Below, piece after piece: positions 23,641-33,397 of a stretch of DNA of 64,000 nucleotides. A program made the position numbers and the translations under genes. Where the stretch lies: the NCBI RefSeq assembly GCF_003336705.1, contig NZ_QMDL01000003.1:496211-560210 (forward strand). The letters are read 5' to 3'. This stretch comes from Marinobacter litoralis. GTDB taxonomy: Bacteria; Pseudomonadota; Gammaproteobacteria; Pseudomonadales; Oleiphilaceae. Numbering within the stretch: the stretch's first letter is position 1; each line of letters begins with the position of its first letter. A model generated the notes under the pieces. That model ran no database searches. It was not told where the DNA came from and saw only the letters and a program-made list of their open reading frames with translations.

Positions 23641-25152
23641 TTACATTTGCCCGAAGGCTTCGTACCGGTGGTGCCAGCTCAAAGCTTCGTTCAGCAGATG
23701 CGGGGTGTGCATGCCTCGTTTGCTGTTGCAGGCGCGCTCGAAGTAGTCACGCAGCTGGGGCCGGAAATCCGGATGGGCGCAGTTTTCGATGATGTTCAAC
23801 GCCCGCTGGCGGGGTGGCAGGCCGCGCAAATCAGCGAGGCCCTGTTCGGTAACCACAATCTGGACATCGTGCTCGGTGTGATCCACGTGTGACACCATGG
23901 GCACAATGGTGGAAATGGTGCCGCCCTTGGCGGTTGAAGGCGTCATGAATACCGACAGGTAGCCGTTGCGGGCAAAGTCACCGGAGCCGCCAATGCCGTT
24001 CATGATGCGGGATGCCATCACGTGGGTGGAGTTTACGTTGCCGTAGATGTCGGCTTCGATCATGCCGTTTAGCGCGATCACACCCAGGCGACGAATCACT
24101 TCCGGGTGGTTGCTGATCTCCTGTGAACGCAGGACGATGCGGTCGCGGTAAAAATCGATGTTGTTGGCCAGCTCTTCGTTGGCTTCCGGGCTGAGAGAGA
24201 AAGCGGTAGCAGAGGCTTTCGCCAGCTTGCCGGATTTCAGCATCGCCAGCATGCCATCCTGCAGCACTTCGGTGAATGCGGTCATGTTATTGAAGGGGCC
24301 TTCGTTCAAACCGGCCATCACGGCATTGGCGATGTTCCCAACCCCGGATTGCAGCGGCAGCAACTCCGGCGGCAGGCGTTTGGCTTCCACTTCTCGGCTG
24401 AAGAAGTCCAGCAGGTGGTTAGCAATGCGCTGGGAGTTTTCATCAGGCGGGCTGAACCGGGAATTACGGTCGGGTGCGTTGGTTTCCACCACTGCGATGA
24501 TCTTTTCCGGCGGGCATATCAGGTACTTTTCGCCAAAACGCTCTTCGGGGCGGGTCAGCGGAATCGGCTTGCGGCGTGGGGGCAGGGCGGTGCCGTAGTA
24601 AATGTCGTGCATGCCTTCGAGGCCGGCACTTTGGCCGTGATTCACTTCCAGAATCACTTTATCCGCCTGGTCAATCCAGGTTTTGTTGTTACCCACGGAG
24701 GAGGAGGGAATTAGTCTGCCATCTTCCGTCACGCCAACCACCTCAATGACCGCGATATCCAGCTTGCCGTAAAAGCCGGACCAGGCGTGCTGGGCGACAT
24801 GAGACAGGTGAATGTCCATGTATTCCATGTGGCCATCATTGATTTTCTGGCGGCACAAAGGATCGCTCTGGTAGGGCAGGCGCATTTGAATGCCGTTCAC
24901 CTCGGCCAACGCACCGTCCAGCTCTGGCGCGGTCGATGCGCCGGTCCACACGCTGATCCGGAAGTTCTCATCCCGCGCTTGTGCTGCCCGAATGTGTTCC
25001 GCCAGTGCTCCGGGTACCGCTTTCGGGTAGCCAGCGCCGGTAAAGCCGCTCATACCGACGTTCACGCCGGAGGGAATCAGGGCGGCCGCGTCCCGGGCGC
25101 TCATGATGCGTTGACGGAGTTTCGGGCAACGAATTCGGGATTCGGTGGACAT
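23641..25152 (-). CDS. Succinyl-CoA:acetate CoA-transferase / acetyl-CoA hydrolase family
   Basis: The 503-residue class I CoA-transferase has SGVNVGMSGFTGAGYPKAVP near the N-terminus, LQSGVGNIANAVMAGL and the C-terminal motif IVVTEQGLADLRGL. The length fits AarC/ScpC-type enzymes that move CoA between succinate or propionate and acetate. It would link acyl-CoA pools to the TCA cycle. ATG 25152 has GAGGTC upstream on the minus strand; an in-frame start at 25164 is less likely. Confidence 0.94.
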   Translation of the reverse strand: MSTESRIRCPKLRQRIMSARDAAALIPSGVNVGMSGFTGAGYPKAVPGALAEHIRAAQARDENFRISVWTGASTAPELDGALAEVNGIQMRLPYQSDPLCRQKINDGHMEYMDIHLSHVAQHAWSGFYGKLDIAVIEVVGVTEDGRLIPSSSVGNNKTWIDQADKVILEVNHGQSAGLEGMHDIYYGTALPPRRKPIPLTRPEERFGEKYLICPPEKIIAVVETNAPDRNSRFSPPDENSQRIANHLLDFFSREVEAKRLPPELLPLQSGVGNIANAVMAGLNEGPFNNMTAFTEVLQDGMLAMLKSGKLAKASATAFSLSPEANEELANNIDFYRDRIVLRSQEISNHPEVIRRLGVIALNGMIEADIYGNVNSTHVMASRIMNGIGGSGDFARNGYLSVFMTPSTAKGGTISTIVPMVSHVDHTEHDVQIVVTEQGLADLRGLPPRQRALNIIENCAHPDFRPQLRDYFERACNSKRGMHTPHLLNEALSWHHRYEAFGQM

Positions 25153-25164
25153 GATCGACCTCAC

Positions 25165-25452
25165 GTTTAGGAAAACGGCTCGGTAGGGGCGAGCAGATAA
25201 AGTACGCTGACGATTAGCGAGCTACAAAAAAAGCGCTCTATTTTAACAGCGAATTATGAAAGTTTTGTGAAAAATATTAGTGAAATTGCGTAATCATTTG
25301 GTCTAACTATGGTATTTGTTCTATATCTATTCGCCGCTGTCTCCGGACGAACTGCCTTGGGCGGTTGCCGTACCCGCATCTCGATGGGATGATGCCCTCT
25401 GTGCCGGGCGCACACTTCACATCGATTTCACTACCATCTCCCGCAGGACACC
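25165..25452. other. Divergent intergenic region
   Basis: The region lies between the CoA-transferase and rluF starts. The part at about 25225-25330 is strongly AT-rich (TTAACAGCGAATTATG, GTTTTGTGAAAAATATTAG) and probably holds the CoA-transferase promoter. No specific operator or RNA is recognised. Confidence 0.4.
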
Positions 25453-26487
25453 ATGGCCACCAAAACATCCACCCGTTTGAACAAATACATCAGCGAAAGC
25501 GGGATGTGCTCCCGGCGGGATGCGGATCGTTACATCGAACAAGGCAACGTGCACATCAACGGCCGCCGCGCGCAAGTCGGTGATCAAGTGATGCCGGGTG
25601 ATACGGTGAAGGTGAATGGCCAGGTGGTGGAGCCACGGGATGAAGAAGACCTGATTTTTATTGCGCTGAACAAGCCGGTGGGTGTGGTGAGCACCACCGA
25701 CAGCGCCGAACGCGACAACATTGTTCGCTTTGTGGGCCACAGTGAGCGGATTTTCCCCATTGGCCGGCTCGACAAGGACTCCCAAGGCCTGATCTTTTTG
25801 ACCAGCAATGGCGATTTGGTGAACAAAATCCTGCGGGCGGGTAACAATCACTCCAAGGAATACATCGTCACTGTGGATAAGCCGGTGACGAAAGAATTCA
25901 TTAAGGGCATGAGCAGTGGCGTTCCGATTCTTGGCACGGTGACTAAGCCCTGCCCGGTTGAGCAAATCTCTCGCTTTGTTTTCCGTATCACCTTGGTGCA
26001 AGGGTTAAACCGGCAGATTCGCCGCATGGCGGAGCACTTCGGTTATGAAGTGACCCGCTTGGAGCGGGTGCGGATCATGAACGTGAACCTCAGTGGTTTG
26101 CCGGTGGGAGCATGGCGGGATTTGACCGAGAAAGAGCTCACCACGTTGTTGGATGCCGTGCGGGATTCTTCGTCGGAAGCGATCGAGCCCGCATCGAGCA
26201 AACCCAAGAAGAAGCCTGCCCGTTCGGGAGCTGGCGGAAAACCGCCGCGTCTGGGTGCCAAGCCCGGAGGGCGACCGGCCGCTGGCCGGGGTGGGAAGGG
26301 CGCGGGTGGTGCGCCCGGAAAAGGTTCTGGAAAGGGCCGAGGTAAAGGTCCGGGGCCGGGTAAGCGGCCCGGAAGACCCGGCGGCAAGCCGGGAGATGGC
26401 CCAAAAGGGGGCGGGCGTAATCCTGCGGGCCCAAAGGGGCGGCCAGCAAAACCCAAGAAACCGCGCAAGCCGTCCATCAAGCGTTAA
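25453..26487 (+). CDS. rluF: 23S rRNA pseudouridine synthase RluF
   Basis: The 344-residue protein has an S4 RNA-binding domain at residues 8-65 ([22 protein letters not shown]), then the pseudouridine synthase domain with catalytic Asp in [14 protein letters not shown] and [17 protein letters not shown], typical of RluF, which modifies U2604 of 23S rRNA. From about residue 240 a tail of about 100 residues is nearly all Gly, Lys, Pro, Arg and Ala and likely disordered and RNA-binding. ATG 25453 follows AGGA. Confidence 0.93.
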   Translation: MATKTSTRLNKYISESGMCSRRDADRYIEQGNVHINGRRAQVGDQVMPGDTVKVNGQVVEPRDEEDLIFIALNKPVGVVSTTDSAERDNIVRFVGHSERIFPIGRLDKDSQGLIFLTSNGDLVNKILRAGNNHSKEYIVTVDKPVTKEFIKGMSSGVPILGTVTKPCPVEQISRFVFRITLVQGLNRQIRRMAEHFGYEVTRLERVRIMNVNLSGLPVGAWRDLTEKELTTLLDAVRDSSSEAIEPASSKPKKKPARSGAGGKPPRLGAKPGGRPAAGRGGKGAGGAPGKGSGKGRGKGPGPGKRPGRPGGKPGDGPKGGGRNPAGPKGRPAKPKKPRKPSIKR

Positions 26488-26583
26488 GTGCCTGATGGGC
26501 GGGAAATAGGTTCACTTCCTTACGGCAGAATTCGGAGCTAAGCGCTATCCTTACCGGAACAATTCTCTGCCGGATTTCCTTGG

Positions 26584-27216
26584 ATGCTCGAAACGCTTTT
26601 CTCCACCTACCTCAGCAGTACCATCCGCTTTTGGTTCCTGATCGCACCCTTCTTCGTGGTGACTATGTTTCTGGCGCTGACCCGGGGGTTACCCGCGTCG
26701 GAGAAAGCGTCGATCATTCGTCGCGCCTGTATTTCAGCACTGATTCTGGGCCTTATTTTGTTCTTTGCCGGGCCGCTGCTGTTTAACGCCATTGGCATTA
26801 CTCTGAACTCGTTCCGCATTGGCGCGGGTGCTTTGCTGTTCCTGACCGCCATCAGTTTGGTCACCAGCGGTACGCGGAATCACGCGACCAGCCTGCCAGA
26901 CGAAGATCGTGAAGACGTTGCGGTGGTCCCGCTGGCAATTCCGGTGATGATCGGCCCGGCGACCATCGGTGCGATTCTGGTTTACGGTGCCGAACTCAAA
27001 GAGGTACCGGAAGTGGTCGGTGGCCTGCTGGGGCTTGTGACCAGCCTGTTCTTTCTGGGCGTATTGCTGCGGCTGTCGAGCTATCTGGAGAAGGCGCTGG
27101 GGAAAACCGGCCTGAACATCATGTCGAAAATCAGTGGTTTGATCTTGTCGGCGATGGCCGCTGAAATCGTGCTGACCGGTATTGCCGGTTTTATTGCCAG
27201 CACCCAGGTTGCCTGA
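26584..27216 (+). CDS. MarC-family integral membrane protein
   Basis: The 210-residue protein has six predicted membrane helices, with MarC features TRGLPASEKASIIRRA, FRIGAGALLFLTAISLV and VVPLAIPVMIGPATIGAILV. The family was once linked to multiple antibiotic resistance, but no transport substrate is established. It stands about 35 bases before the chaC-like gene, in the same direction. Confidence 0.92.
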   Translation: MLETLFSTYLSSTIRFWFLIAPFFVVTMFLALTRGLPASEKASIIRRACISALILGLILFFAGPLLFNAIGITLNSFRIGAGALLFLTAISLVTSGTRNHATSLPDEDREDVAVVPLAIPVMIGPATIGAILVYGAELKEVPEVVGGLLGLVTSLFFLGVLLRLSSYLEKALGKTGLNIMSKISGLILSAMAAEIVLTGIAGFIASTQVA

Positions 27217-27251
27217 GACACTGCGTTGGATGTTAAGACACGAGGATAAGC

Positions 27252-27827
27252 ATGGCCGCCAATACCATTGACCACAATCGTACCCGCCAGAATTTCGAGG
27301 GCATCGATTCGGTGTGGTTGTTTGGTTATGGGTCTTTGATTTACAAGGTCGATTTTCCCTTTCTGGAGCAAAAGCCTGCCACCATTCGAGGTTGGGCGCG
27401 CCGGTTCTGGCAAGGTTCTCACGATCATCGAGGTACGCCGGAAGCCCCGGGCCGGGTAGTCACCTTGATCGAGCAGCCCGGAGCGGTCTGCAAGGGCATG
27501 GCGTTTCGGGTAGCACCGAGCGTGTTTGAACATCTGGATGTGCGGGAAAAGAACGGCTATCTGCGGTTCAGCACCACCATGACCTTCGACGACGGTGGGC
27601 AAGCGGAAGGCTTGGTGTACATCGCAACAGAAGATAATGAAGCGTTTCTGGGCGAAGCCCCGCCCGCGGATATTGCCCGGCAGATTGCGCAAGCATTGGG
27701 GCCCAGTGGCCCCAACACTGATTACTTGCTTAGGCTGGCCGAATCACTCCGCGAGCTGGGTGACCAGTGCGATCATACGTTTGCGATTGAATCCTGCTTG
27801 AAAGAGCAGCTCTCCTCAGAACGCTGA
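27252..27827 (+). CDS. ChaC-like gamma-glutamylcyclotransferase
   Basis: The 191-residue enzyme has the GYGSLI motif (VWLFGYGSLIYKVDF), GWARRFWQGSHDHRGTPEAPGRV and the catalytic Glu region LDVREKNGYLR, all typical of ChaC enzymes that convert glutathione to 5-oxoproline and Cys-Gly. AGGA precedes ATG 27252. The 3' end overlaps the convergent DMT transporter gene by 55 bases, so antisense interaction of the transcripts is possible. Confidence 0.93.
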   Translation: MAANTIDHNRTRQNFEGIDSVWLFGYGSLIYKVDFPFLEQKPATIRGWARRFWQGSHDHRGTPEAPGRVVTLIEQPGAVCKGMAFRVAPSVFEHLDVREKNGYLRFSTTMTFDDGGQAEGLVYIATEDNEAFLGEAPPADIARQIAQALGPSGPNTDYLLRLAESLRELGDQCDHTFAIESCLKEQLSSER

Positions 27828-28735
27828 GGCGCTTGGTCGCTAACCGAACACTCGCGATCTCGCGGCGCGGGGTTAAAGCCCCGAGCCGGTGAACGCTTAC
27901 GGTTGCGCAGGCCGATCAGCACCAACGGCACAATGATCATCAAGCTGCCGACAATGAACCACGCGTCGGGCACTTCGCCAAACCATATCCAACCAATCGC
28001 AACCGCCCAGATCAGTCCGGTGTATTCGGCACTGGTCACCTGATTGGCATCCACCTGGTGGTAGGCCAGCAACACGGAGATGTTGTAACCCAGGATGAAG
28101 AACGCCGAACCGGCCGCGCTGATCAGCATTTCCGGGTGCCATTCGGCGCCTTCCCACAGTGCCAGAGCCCCGGCCGCCGGAATGATCAGCAGGTAGTTCA
28201 GAAACAGCTTGTGCACCGTGCTTTGCTCTTTAGGCAGCTTGCGCACCAGCACAGCGTTGATGGCGAGTGTCAGGGCTGACACCAGTGCCGCGATGGCGGC
28301 CCAATTGAATTCCACCGGCCGCAGGATGACGATGATGCCGGCAAAACCGCTGATCACCGTTGCCATACTCAACCGCGTGAGCTTTTCACTGAACAAGAGG
28401 GCAGACAACGCCATCACCATGATCGGCGCGGCATAAAACAACGCGTTCGCGGTGGCCAGAGGCAGGTTGGTCAAGGCGATGACCATCACCAGGATACCGG
28501 CCAGATGCACGTGCGCCCGGAGCGCGTGTATGCCGAAACCGCTGAACAGGTGCTCACGGTTCAGTTTACCGATCAGCGGCAGCAAGAATACCAGCGTTAG
28601 GACAAGGCGCAGAAACGCGAACTGAAACACAGAGGTCCCGGGCTCCAGCGTTTTAATAAAGATATCAGAGAGGATAGCCATAGCGTTGCCGATGACCAGT
28701 AACAAGATAGCGCTATTAACGGTTTTGCCTGACAT
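27773..28735 (-). CDS. EamA/DMT-family transporter
   Basis: The 320-residue protein has ten predicted membrane helices in two EamA repeats (LAGILVMVIALTNLPLATA and AEYTGLIWAVAIGWIWFGE). The Cys- and Ser-rich C-terminal tail (CSVSDQAPQRSEESCSF) has unknown purpose and lies where the gene overlaps chaC, so a shorter ancestral end is conceivable. The substrate is unknown; related proteins export amino acids or nucleobases. GGGGG lies upstream of the ATG on the minus strand. It is divergent from the LysR gene at 28871. Confidence 0.9.
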   Translation of the reverse strand: MSGKTVNSAILLLVIGNAMAILSDIFIKTLEPGTSVFQFAFLRLVLTLVFLLPLIGKLNREHLFSGFGIHALRAHVHLAGILVMVIALTNLPLATANALFYAAPIMVMALSALLFSEKLTRLSMATVISGFAGIIVILRPVEFNWAAIAALVSALTLAINAVLVRKLPKEQSTVHKLFLNYLLIIPAAGALALWEGAEWHPEMLISAAGSAFFILGYNISVLLAYHQVDANQVTSAEYTGLIWAVAIGWIWFGEVPDAWFIVGSLMIIVPLVLIGLRNRKRSPARGFNPAPRDRECSVSDQAPQRSEESCSFKQDSIANV

Positions 28736-28870
28736 TTAATCCCCCCCTTTTTTACCCGTTGAATTGTGATGATGAGGCGAATGCCTCGGTGAACTGTGAA
28801 CACAAGTCTATCTGTGATTTACTATCCGATAAAATGATGATTATTTAGCCGCTATTAGAAATTTAGATAG

Positions 28871-29818
28871 ATGAGACTACCTCCCCTAAGAGCCTTACCG
28901 GTGTTTGAAGCGGTTGCCCGGCTGACCAGTTTTTCTGCGGCAGCCGAGGAATTGTCGATCACCCAAAGTGCCGTTAGCCATCAGATCAAACAGCTGGAAA
29001 CCTATCTTGGTGAGCCTTTATTCTGGCGTTCAGGCCGGGTGGTGACGCTGACGGATGAAGGGCGCCAGTATTTCGATGCCATTGGCTCGGCGCTGCTGCA
29101 GATCGAACGGGCCAGTGAGCAGTTGTTGGGGCATGAAGAGTCGCGGTTGCGGCTGTCGGTGTTCAGTTCCTTCGCGGTGCGTTGGTTGGTGCCGCGTTTG
29201 CCGGACTTGCAGCGTTTGCACCCGCAGATTGATCTGGCGCTGGAGATGAGTAGCCAGAACCCGGTGTTGTCGGATCGGGTCGCGGATTGCTTTATCACCA
29301 TTTACACCTCGGCACCGGCCTACAGTTACGAACATCTCTATACTGAGCGATTGTTCCCGGTGTGCAGCCAGGATTACTGGCAGCGGATACAGCGGGAGAT
29401 GGGCTGGGATACGGAGCCCGATGCCCGCAGTGAGTTGGTTATTTCGCCAGAGCAGATTGCGCAATTTCCCTTGCTATCGACACACAGCATTTTTAACCGA
29501 CCGGCTGGCGATTGGGCCGCCTGGTTTCGCGCGGTGGATCAATCTTTGCCCGGTGGCGCTCGGGTCCAGCATTTCAGCCATATGCTGTTGGCTCTGGAAG
29601 CGGCACGGTTTAATCAGGGTATCGCGCTGACCAACGATTACATGCTCAGTACCCGTAAGGATTCGGAAGACTTTGTGCGGCTGCCGGCCCATGCGGTGGT
29701 GACGGGGGATAAGTTCTATTTTGCCTGGAAAACCAGCCGCCGTCGGGAGCGCGGAATTCAAACGTTGCGGCGCTGGTTAGTGGATGAAGCGATTCGGGGG
29801 GGCTTGAGGGGCGAGTGA
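28871..29818 (+). CDS. LysR-type regulator, GcvA-like
   Basis: The 315-residue regulator has the LysR helix-turn-helix (FEAVARLTSFSAAAEELSITQSAVSHQIKQLE, residues 12-43) followed by the periplasmic-binding-like effector domain. The start MRLPPLRALPVFEAVARL is typical of GcvA-like regulators. Its divergent neighbour, the DMT transporter, is the most likely target; the 135-base gap should contain the operator, but no clear T-N11-A site was settled by eye. Confidence 0.93.
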   Translation: MRLPPLRALPVFEAVARLTSFSAAAEELSITQSAVSHQIKQLETYLGEPLFWRSGRVVTLTDEGRQYFDAIGSALLQIERASEQLLGHEESRLRLSVFSSFAVRWLVPRLPDLQRLHPQIDLALEMSSQNPVLSDRVADCFITIYTSAPAYSYEHLYTERLFPVCSQDYWQRIQREMGWDTEPDARSELVISPEQIAQFPLLSTHSIFNRPAGDWAAWFRAVDQSLPGGARVQHFSHMLLALEAARFNQGIALTNDYMLSTRKDSEDFVRLPAHAVVTGDKFYFAWKTSRRRERGIQTLRRWLVDEAIRGGLRGE

Positions 29819-29836
29819 ACGCCCCCCAATCAGCCG

Positions 29837-32341
29837 TTAGTGCTTTTTCTTGGGCCGTTCTACCACTTTTCGTTTACCTTTGGCGGTCTTGGCCAGAGAC
29901 TTCAGGCCGTCAGGCTCAAACGCATCAACGCGTATCACGTCGTACAGCGCAGTCAGCGCCTCTTCCAGTTTCGGGCACTCGTCGGCTGTTACTATGCCCT
30001 GAGCACAGGCCCAGTCCACCAGCTCTTTGCGTTGGTGGCCCATCAACAGAGCAATACCATCCAACTCATCTTCATTGCGGTTGCGAATGGCCTCGTGCAG
30101 GCGCTGGCGCATCTCGTGGGTTTCGTTAGCCAGTCGGTAGGCATTCAGCACACGGCCCAATGGGTCGTTCGGGTCTTGAGTGGTGAAGGTGCCGCGGCTC
30201 ACACGCTGGCGCACAGGGGTGTCGTCCACGATGGTGGCGGCCACTTTCGCGCCCAGTTTGTCATCGGGGCCATTCAGGCCAGTTGCACCGAGCGGGAATA
30301 CCAAAATGCGCAATGGCCAGCGAAGTGCCGGTACCGGGAAGTTGATGATGGCTTCGCGCATGGAATTCTGCAGGTCATGCAGGCAGGTCTGCAGGCTCCA
30401 TTCCACCAGGTTGCGCTGATCTTCCGGGTAGCCTTCTTCGTGCCATTGTTTGATGACGGCGGTGGCGTAATACAGGTGCACCAGACAGTCCGCCATGCGG
30501 CCAGACAGCCGTTGCCGGGCTTTCAGGCCACCGCCTACCGTCAGTAAGGTGACGTCGGTCATCATGGCGAAGGCCGCTGAGAACCGGCCAAGCTGGCGGT
30601 AATAGCCTTGGATATCGCCCTGTCTGGGGGCGGTTTCCAGCCAGCCTTTGGTCAGGCCCAGCACGAACGCACGCAACGAGTTGCGGGTGGTGTGTGCCAG
30701 GTGGCTGTAGAAAATGCCGTCAAACTTCTTGGTCGCTGCTTCTTGATCTTCCATGCCGGCGGCTTCGATTTCATCCACGATGAACGGATGACAGCGAATG
30801 GAGCCCTGGCCGAAGATCATCAGGCTGCGGGTCAGGATGTTGGCGCCTTCCACGGTGATGCCAATCGGCACTGCCTGGTAGGCTCGGGCCAGGAAGTTAC
30901 GGGGGCCGGTGATGACACCGCGGCCTGCCACAATGTCCATGGCGTGGTTAATCACTTCTCGCATCAGGTCGGTGTTGCGGTACTTCAAAACGGCTGAAGG
31001 TACGGCCGGGCGCACGCCCCGATCGAGCATGCCCACGGTCAGCAGGCGCGCAGCGTCCATCATGTAGGTGTAGCCGGCGATAGGCTCCAGTGCTTCCTGA
31101 ACTCCTTCAAACTGGCTGATGGTGCGGCCAAACTGTTCCCGGGTCAGCGCGTAAGAGCCGGTGGCCAGGCTGGCCAGTTTTCCGGCACCGGTGCCCAAAG
31201 CGGGCAGCGAGATAGAACGGCCGATGGAGAGGCATTCCAGCAGCATGGTCCAGCCCTTGCCGAGCATGTCCTGGCCGCCGATCACCTGATCCATCGGAAT
31301 GAACACTTCGGTACCCCAGGTGGGCCCGTTCATAAAGACCGTGTTCATCGGTAGATGGCGCGTACCGGCATGTACGCCGTCGGTATCCCGGGGTACCAGC
31401 ACGCAGGTTACGCCGATCTCGTCTTGTTCGCCGAGCAAGTGTTCCGGGTCGTACACTTTGATGGCGAGGCCAATCAGGGTGGCGACCGGTGCCAGCGTGA
31501 TGTAGCGCTTGTTCCAGGTGACTTTCAGGCCCATCACTTCTTCGCCGTTCCACTCCCCTTTGCAGACGATGCCTTTGTCCGGGATGGCGCCGGCGTCGGA
31601 GCCAGCGATGGGGGAAGTCAGGGCAAAACAAGGAATCTCATCGCCGCCGGCAAGGCGTGGCAGGTAATGTTGCTTCTGACTGTCGGTGCCGTAGTGCATC
31701 AGCAGCTCGCCCGGGCCTAAGGAATTAGGCACCATCACGGTGACGGCGGCAGACACGCTGCGGGTAGAAATTTTCATCACGATTTCGGAGTGGGCGGTGT
31801 TGGAGAACCCCTTGCCGCCGTCTTCTTTCGGAATCACCAAGCCGAAAAAGCCGTTCTTGCGGATGAACGCCCAGACGTCTTCCGGCAGATCGTAGTTTTC
31901 ATGGGTGATCTGCCAGTCATCCAGCATTTTGCAGAGCTCTTCCACCGGGCCGTCGAGGAAGGCTTGTTCTTCACTTGAAAGATGCGCCGGGGCCGCATCC
32001 AGCAGTTTGTTCCATTCCGGTTTGCCGGAAAACAGCTCGCCATCCCAGTCTACCGAGCCGGATTTCAGGGCTTCTTCTTCCGTGGAGGAGAGCTTGGGCA
32101 ATCGGCCACGGACCCAGCCAAGTAGTGGACGGCTGAGTTTTTCCCGGCGCAGGTCACTGGGCAGCACGATCATCAACGCCAACGCCAGTAACAAACCACC
32201 TATTAAAAAACTGAGAATGTGCCAGTCGTCCTGAGCCACGCCAACCAGGGTGGCCGCCGACATAACAATTGCAGCGGTTTTTCCGCCTATGCTGAAATAA
32301 ATCAGCACCAAGGCACTGATAACAAGAAGCAGAACGCTCAA
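29837..32341 (-). CDS. fadE: Acyl-CoA dehydrogenase FadE
   Basis: The 834-residue FAD-dependent dehydrogenase carries out the first step of fatty-acid beta-oxidation. It has two N-terminal membrane helices (LLLVISALVLIYFSIGG and ILSFLIGGLLLALALMIVL) and then the dehydrogenase region (FGLVIPKEDGGKGF, ALTSPIAGSDAGAIPDKG, GRSISLPALG, AIGYTYMMDAAR-like), as in FadE of gammaproteobacteria. The C-terminus is rich in Lys. The start is TTG at 32341 with GGAGG seven bases upstream, an unusual but well-supported start. Confidence 0.96.
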   Translation of the reverse strand: MSVLLLVISALVLIYFSIGGKTAAIVMSAATLVGVAQDDWHILSFLIGGLLLALALMIVLPSDLRREKLSRPLLGWVRGRLPKLSSTEEEALKSGSVDWDGELFSGKPEWNKLLDAAPAHLSSEEQAFLDGPVEELCKMLDDWQITHENYDLPEDVWAFIRKNGFFGLVIPKEDGGKGFSNTAHSEIVMKISTRSVSAAVTVMVPNSLGPGELLMHYGTDSQKQHYLPRLAGGDEIPCFALTSPIAGSDAGAIPDKGIVCKGEWNGEEVMGLKVTWNKRYITLAPVATLIGLAIKVYDPEHLLGEQDEIGVTCVLVPRDTDGVHAGTRHLPMNTVFMNGPTWGTEVFIPMDQVIGGQDMLGKGWTMLLECLSIGRSISLPALGTGAGKLASLATGSYALTREQFGRTISQFEGVQEALEPIAGYTYMMDAARLLTVGMLDRGVRPAVPSAVLKYRNTDLMREVINHAMDIVAGRGVITGPRNFLARAYQAVPIGITVEGANILTRSLMIFGQGSIRCHPFIVDEIEAAGMEDQEAATKKFDGIFYSHLAHTTRNSLRAFVLGLTKGWLETAPRQGDIQGYYRQLGRFSAAFAMMTDVTLLTVGGGLKARQRLSGRMADCLVHLYYATAVIKQWHEEGYPEDQRNLVEWSLQTCLHDLQNSMREAIINFPVPALRWPLRILVFPLGATGLNGPDDKLGAKVAATIVDDTPVRQRVSRGTFTTQDPNDPLGRVLNAYRLANETHEMRQRLHEAIRNRNEDELDGIALLMGHQRKELVDWACAQGIVTADECPKLEEALTALYDVIRVDAFEPDGLKSLAKTAKGKRKVVERPKKKH

Positions 32342-32420
32342 GGGCAGACCTCCGTATCGGTTTTGAAATCAGCAAGCTGAGCTCTAACCATCGGCCATAA
32401 AAAGCGTTGTTGCAAGTTGC

Positions 32421-33308
32421 CTAGAGGTAATCTGCAGCGAACACCAGGCCCAGCACGATGGGCATCACCACCAGACTGCCCAGATTGCTGATCAGCACCA
32501 GCGACGCGACTTTGTGAGGCTCCTGGCGATACTGTTCGGCCACCATGTAGTTCAGGACTGCCGGAGGCAGGGCGGCAAACACCCAGAGTGCGGCTACCTG
32601 CAAGCCCGGAAGGTCAAGCAATGCAATGAGCGGCCAAGCCAGAACCAGTCCGCTGAGGGGGCAAGCGATGGCGCCGATCATGCCCAGCTTCCAGTCGCTG
32701 AAGTCCACGTCCAGCATGCGCACCCCCAAGGCAAACAGCATCAGCGGAATACACACGCCGCCGAGCATGTTCAGGGCTTCCAGCAGCCAGCTGGGCAGAG
32801 CCACACCGCTGAAGTTCACCGCAAGGCCTGCGATGCTGGCAAACACAATGGGTTGGCGCAGGCGTTTCAGCACGGAGGTGTACGGGTCCAGCATGTACAG
32901 ACCGACGGAGAAATGCAGCAGCATCTCCACAATGAACAACACGATGGCGGCGGGCAGGGCCGCTTCGCCGAAGGCCAGTACCAGCAGCGGTATCCCCATG
33001 TTGCCCGAGTTGTTGAACATCATTGGCGGCAGGAAGGTTTTCAGATTCAGATCCAGCACCCGGGCTAAGGGGTACAGGATAATGCCGGAGCCCAGCACCA
33101 CCACGGTAGCAGCCAGCGCCAGCCAGCCGTAATCCTGCAGGGGCGCTTGCTGGTCGGCCAAAACCGCAAACACCAGCATGGGCACAAACAGCTCCATGTT
33201 GAGCACATTAAGGCCCTGAATATCCGGCGTGCGGTAACGCCCGTACAAAGCTCCGCAGCCTGCAATCAGGAATACGGGTAGCATGGTGGCCAGTATTTGC
33301 GCGATCAT
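32421..33308 (-). CDS. AEC-family (auxin efflux carrier-like) permease
   Basis: The 295-residue protein has about ten membrane helices and opens with MIAQILATMLPVFLIAGCGALYGRY, typical of AEC permeases such as MdcF/YfdV. Conserved parts are MFNNSGNMGIPLLVLAFG and ILLNYMVA-like ends. The substrate is probably a small organic anion. The start at 33308 gives the canonical N-terminus; a longer start at 33371 lacks support. It is divergent from the PatB-like gene. Confidence 0.9.
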   Translation of the reverse strand: MIAQILATMLPVFLIAGCGALYGRYRTPDIQGLNVLNMELFVPMLVFAVLADQQAPLQDYGWLALAATVVVLGSGIILYPLARVLDLNLKTFLPPMMFNNSGNMGIPLLVLAFGEAALPAAIVLFIVEMLLHFSVGLYMLDPYTSVLKRLRQPIVFASIAGLAVNFSGVALPSWLLEALNMLGGVCIPLMLFALGVRMLDVDFSDWKLGMIGAIACPLSGLVLAWPLIALLDLPGLQVAALWVFAALPPAVLNYMVAEQYRQEPHKVASLVLISNLGSLVVMPIVLGLVFAADYL

Positions 33309-33397
33309 AAATTTTCCGGTGCGGGCTGCGTTAAAACTCAGCAGGTTCGCAATTCTGAACGGTTTCGACAAGTAGCGGTTAGTAACGCTGACGGGGA

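Noticed and set aside
26043-26480. Proline-rich ORF antisense to rluF
   Set aside because: It is only the complement of the Gly/Lys/Arg-rich tail; low-complexity GC-rich sequence gives open frames on all strands.
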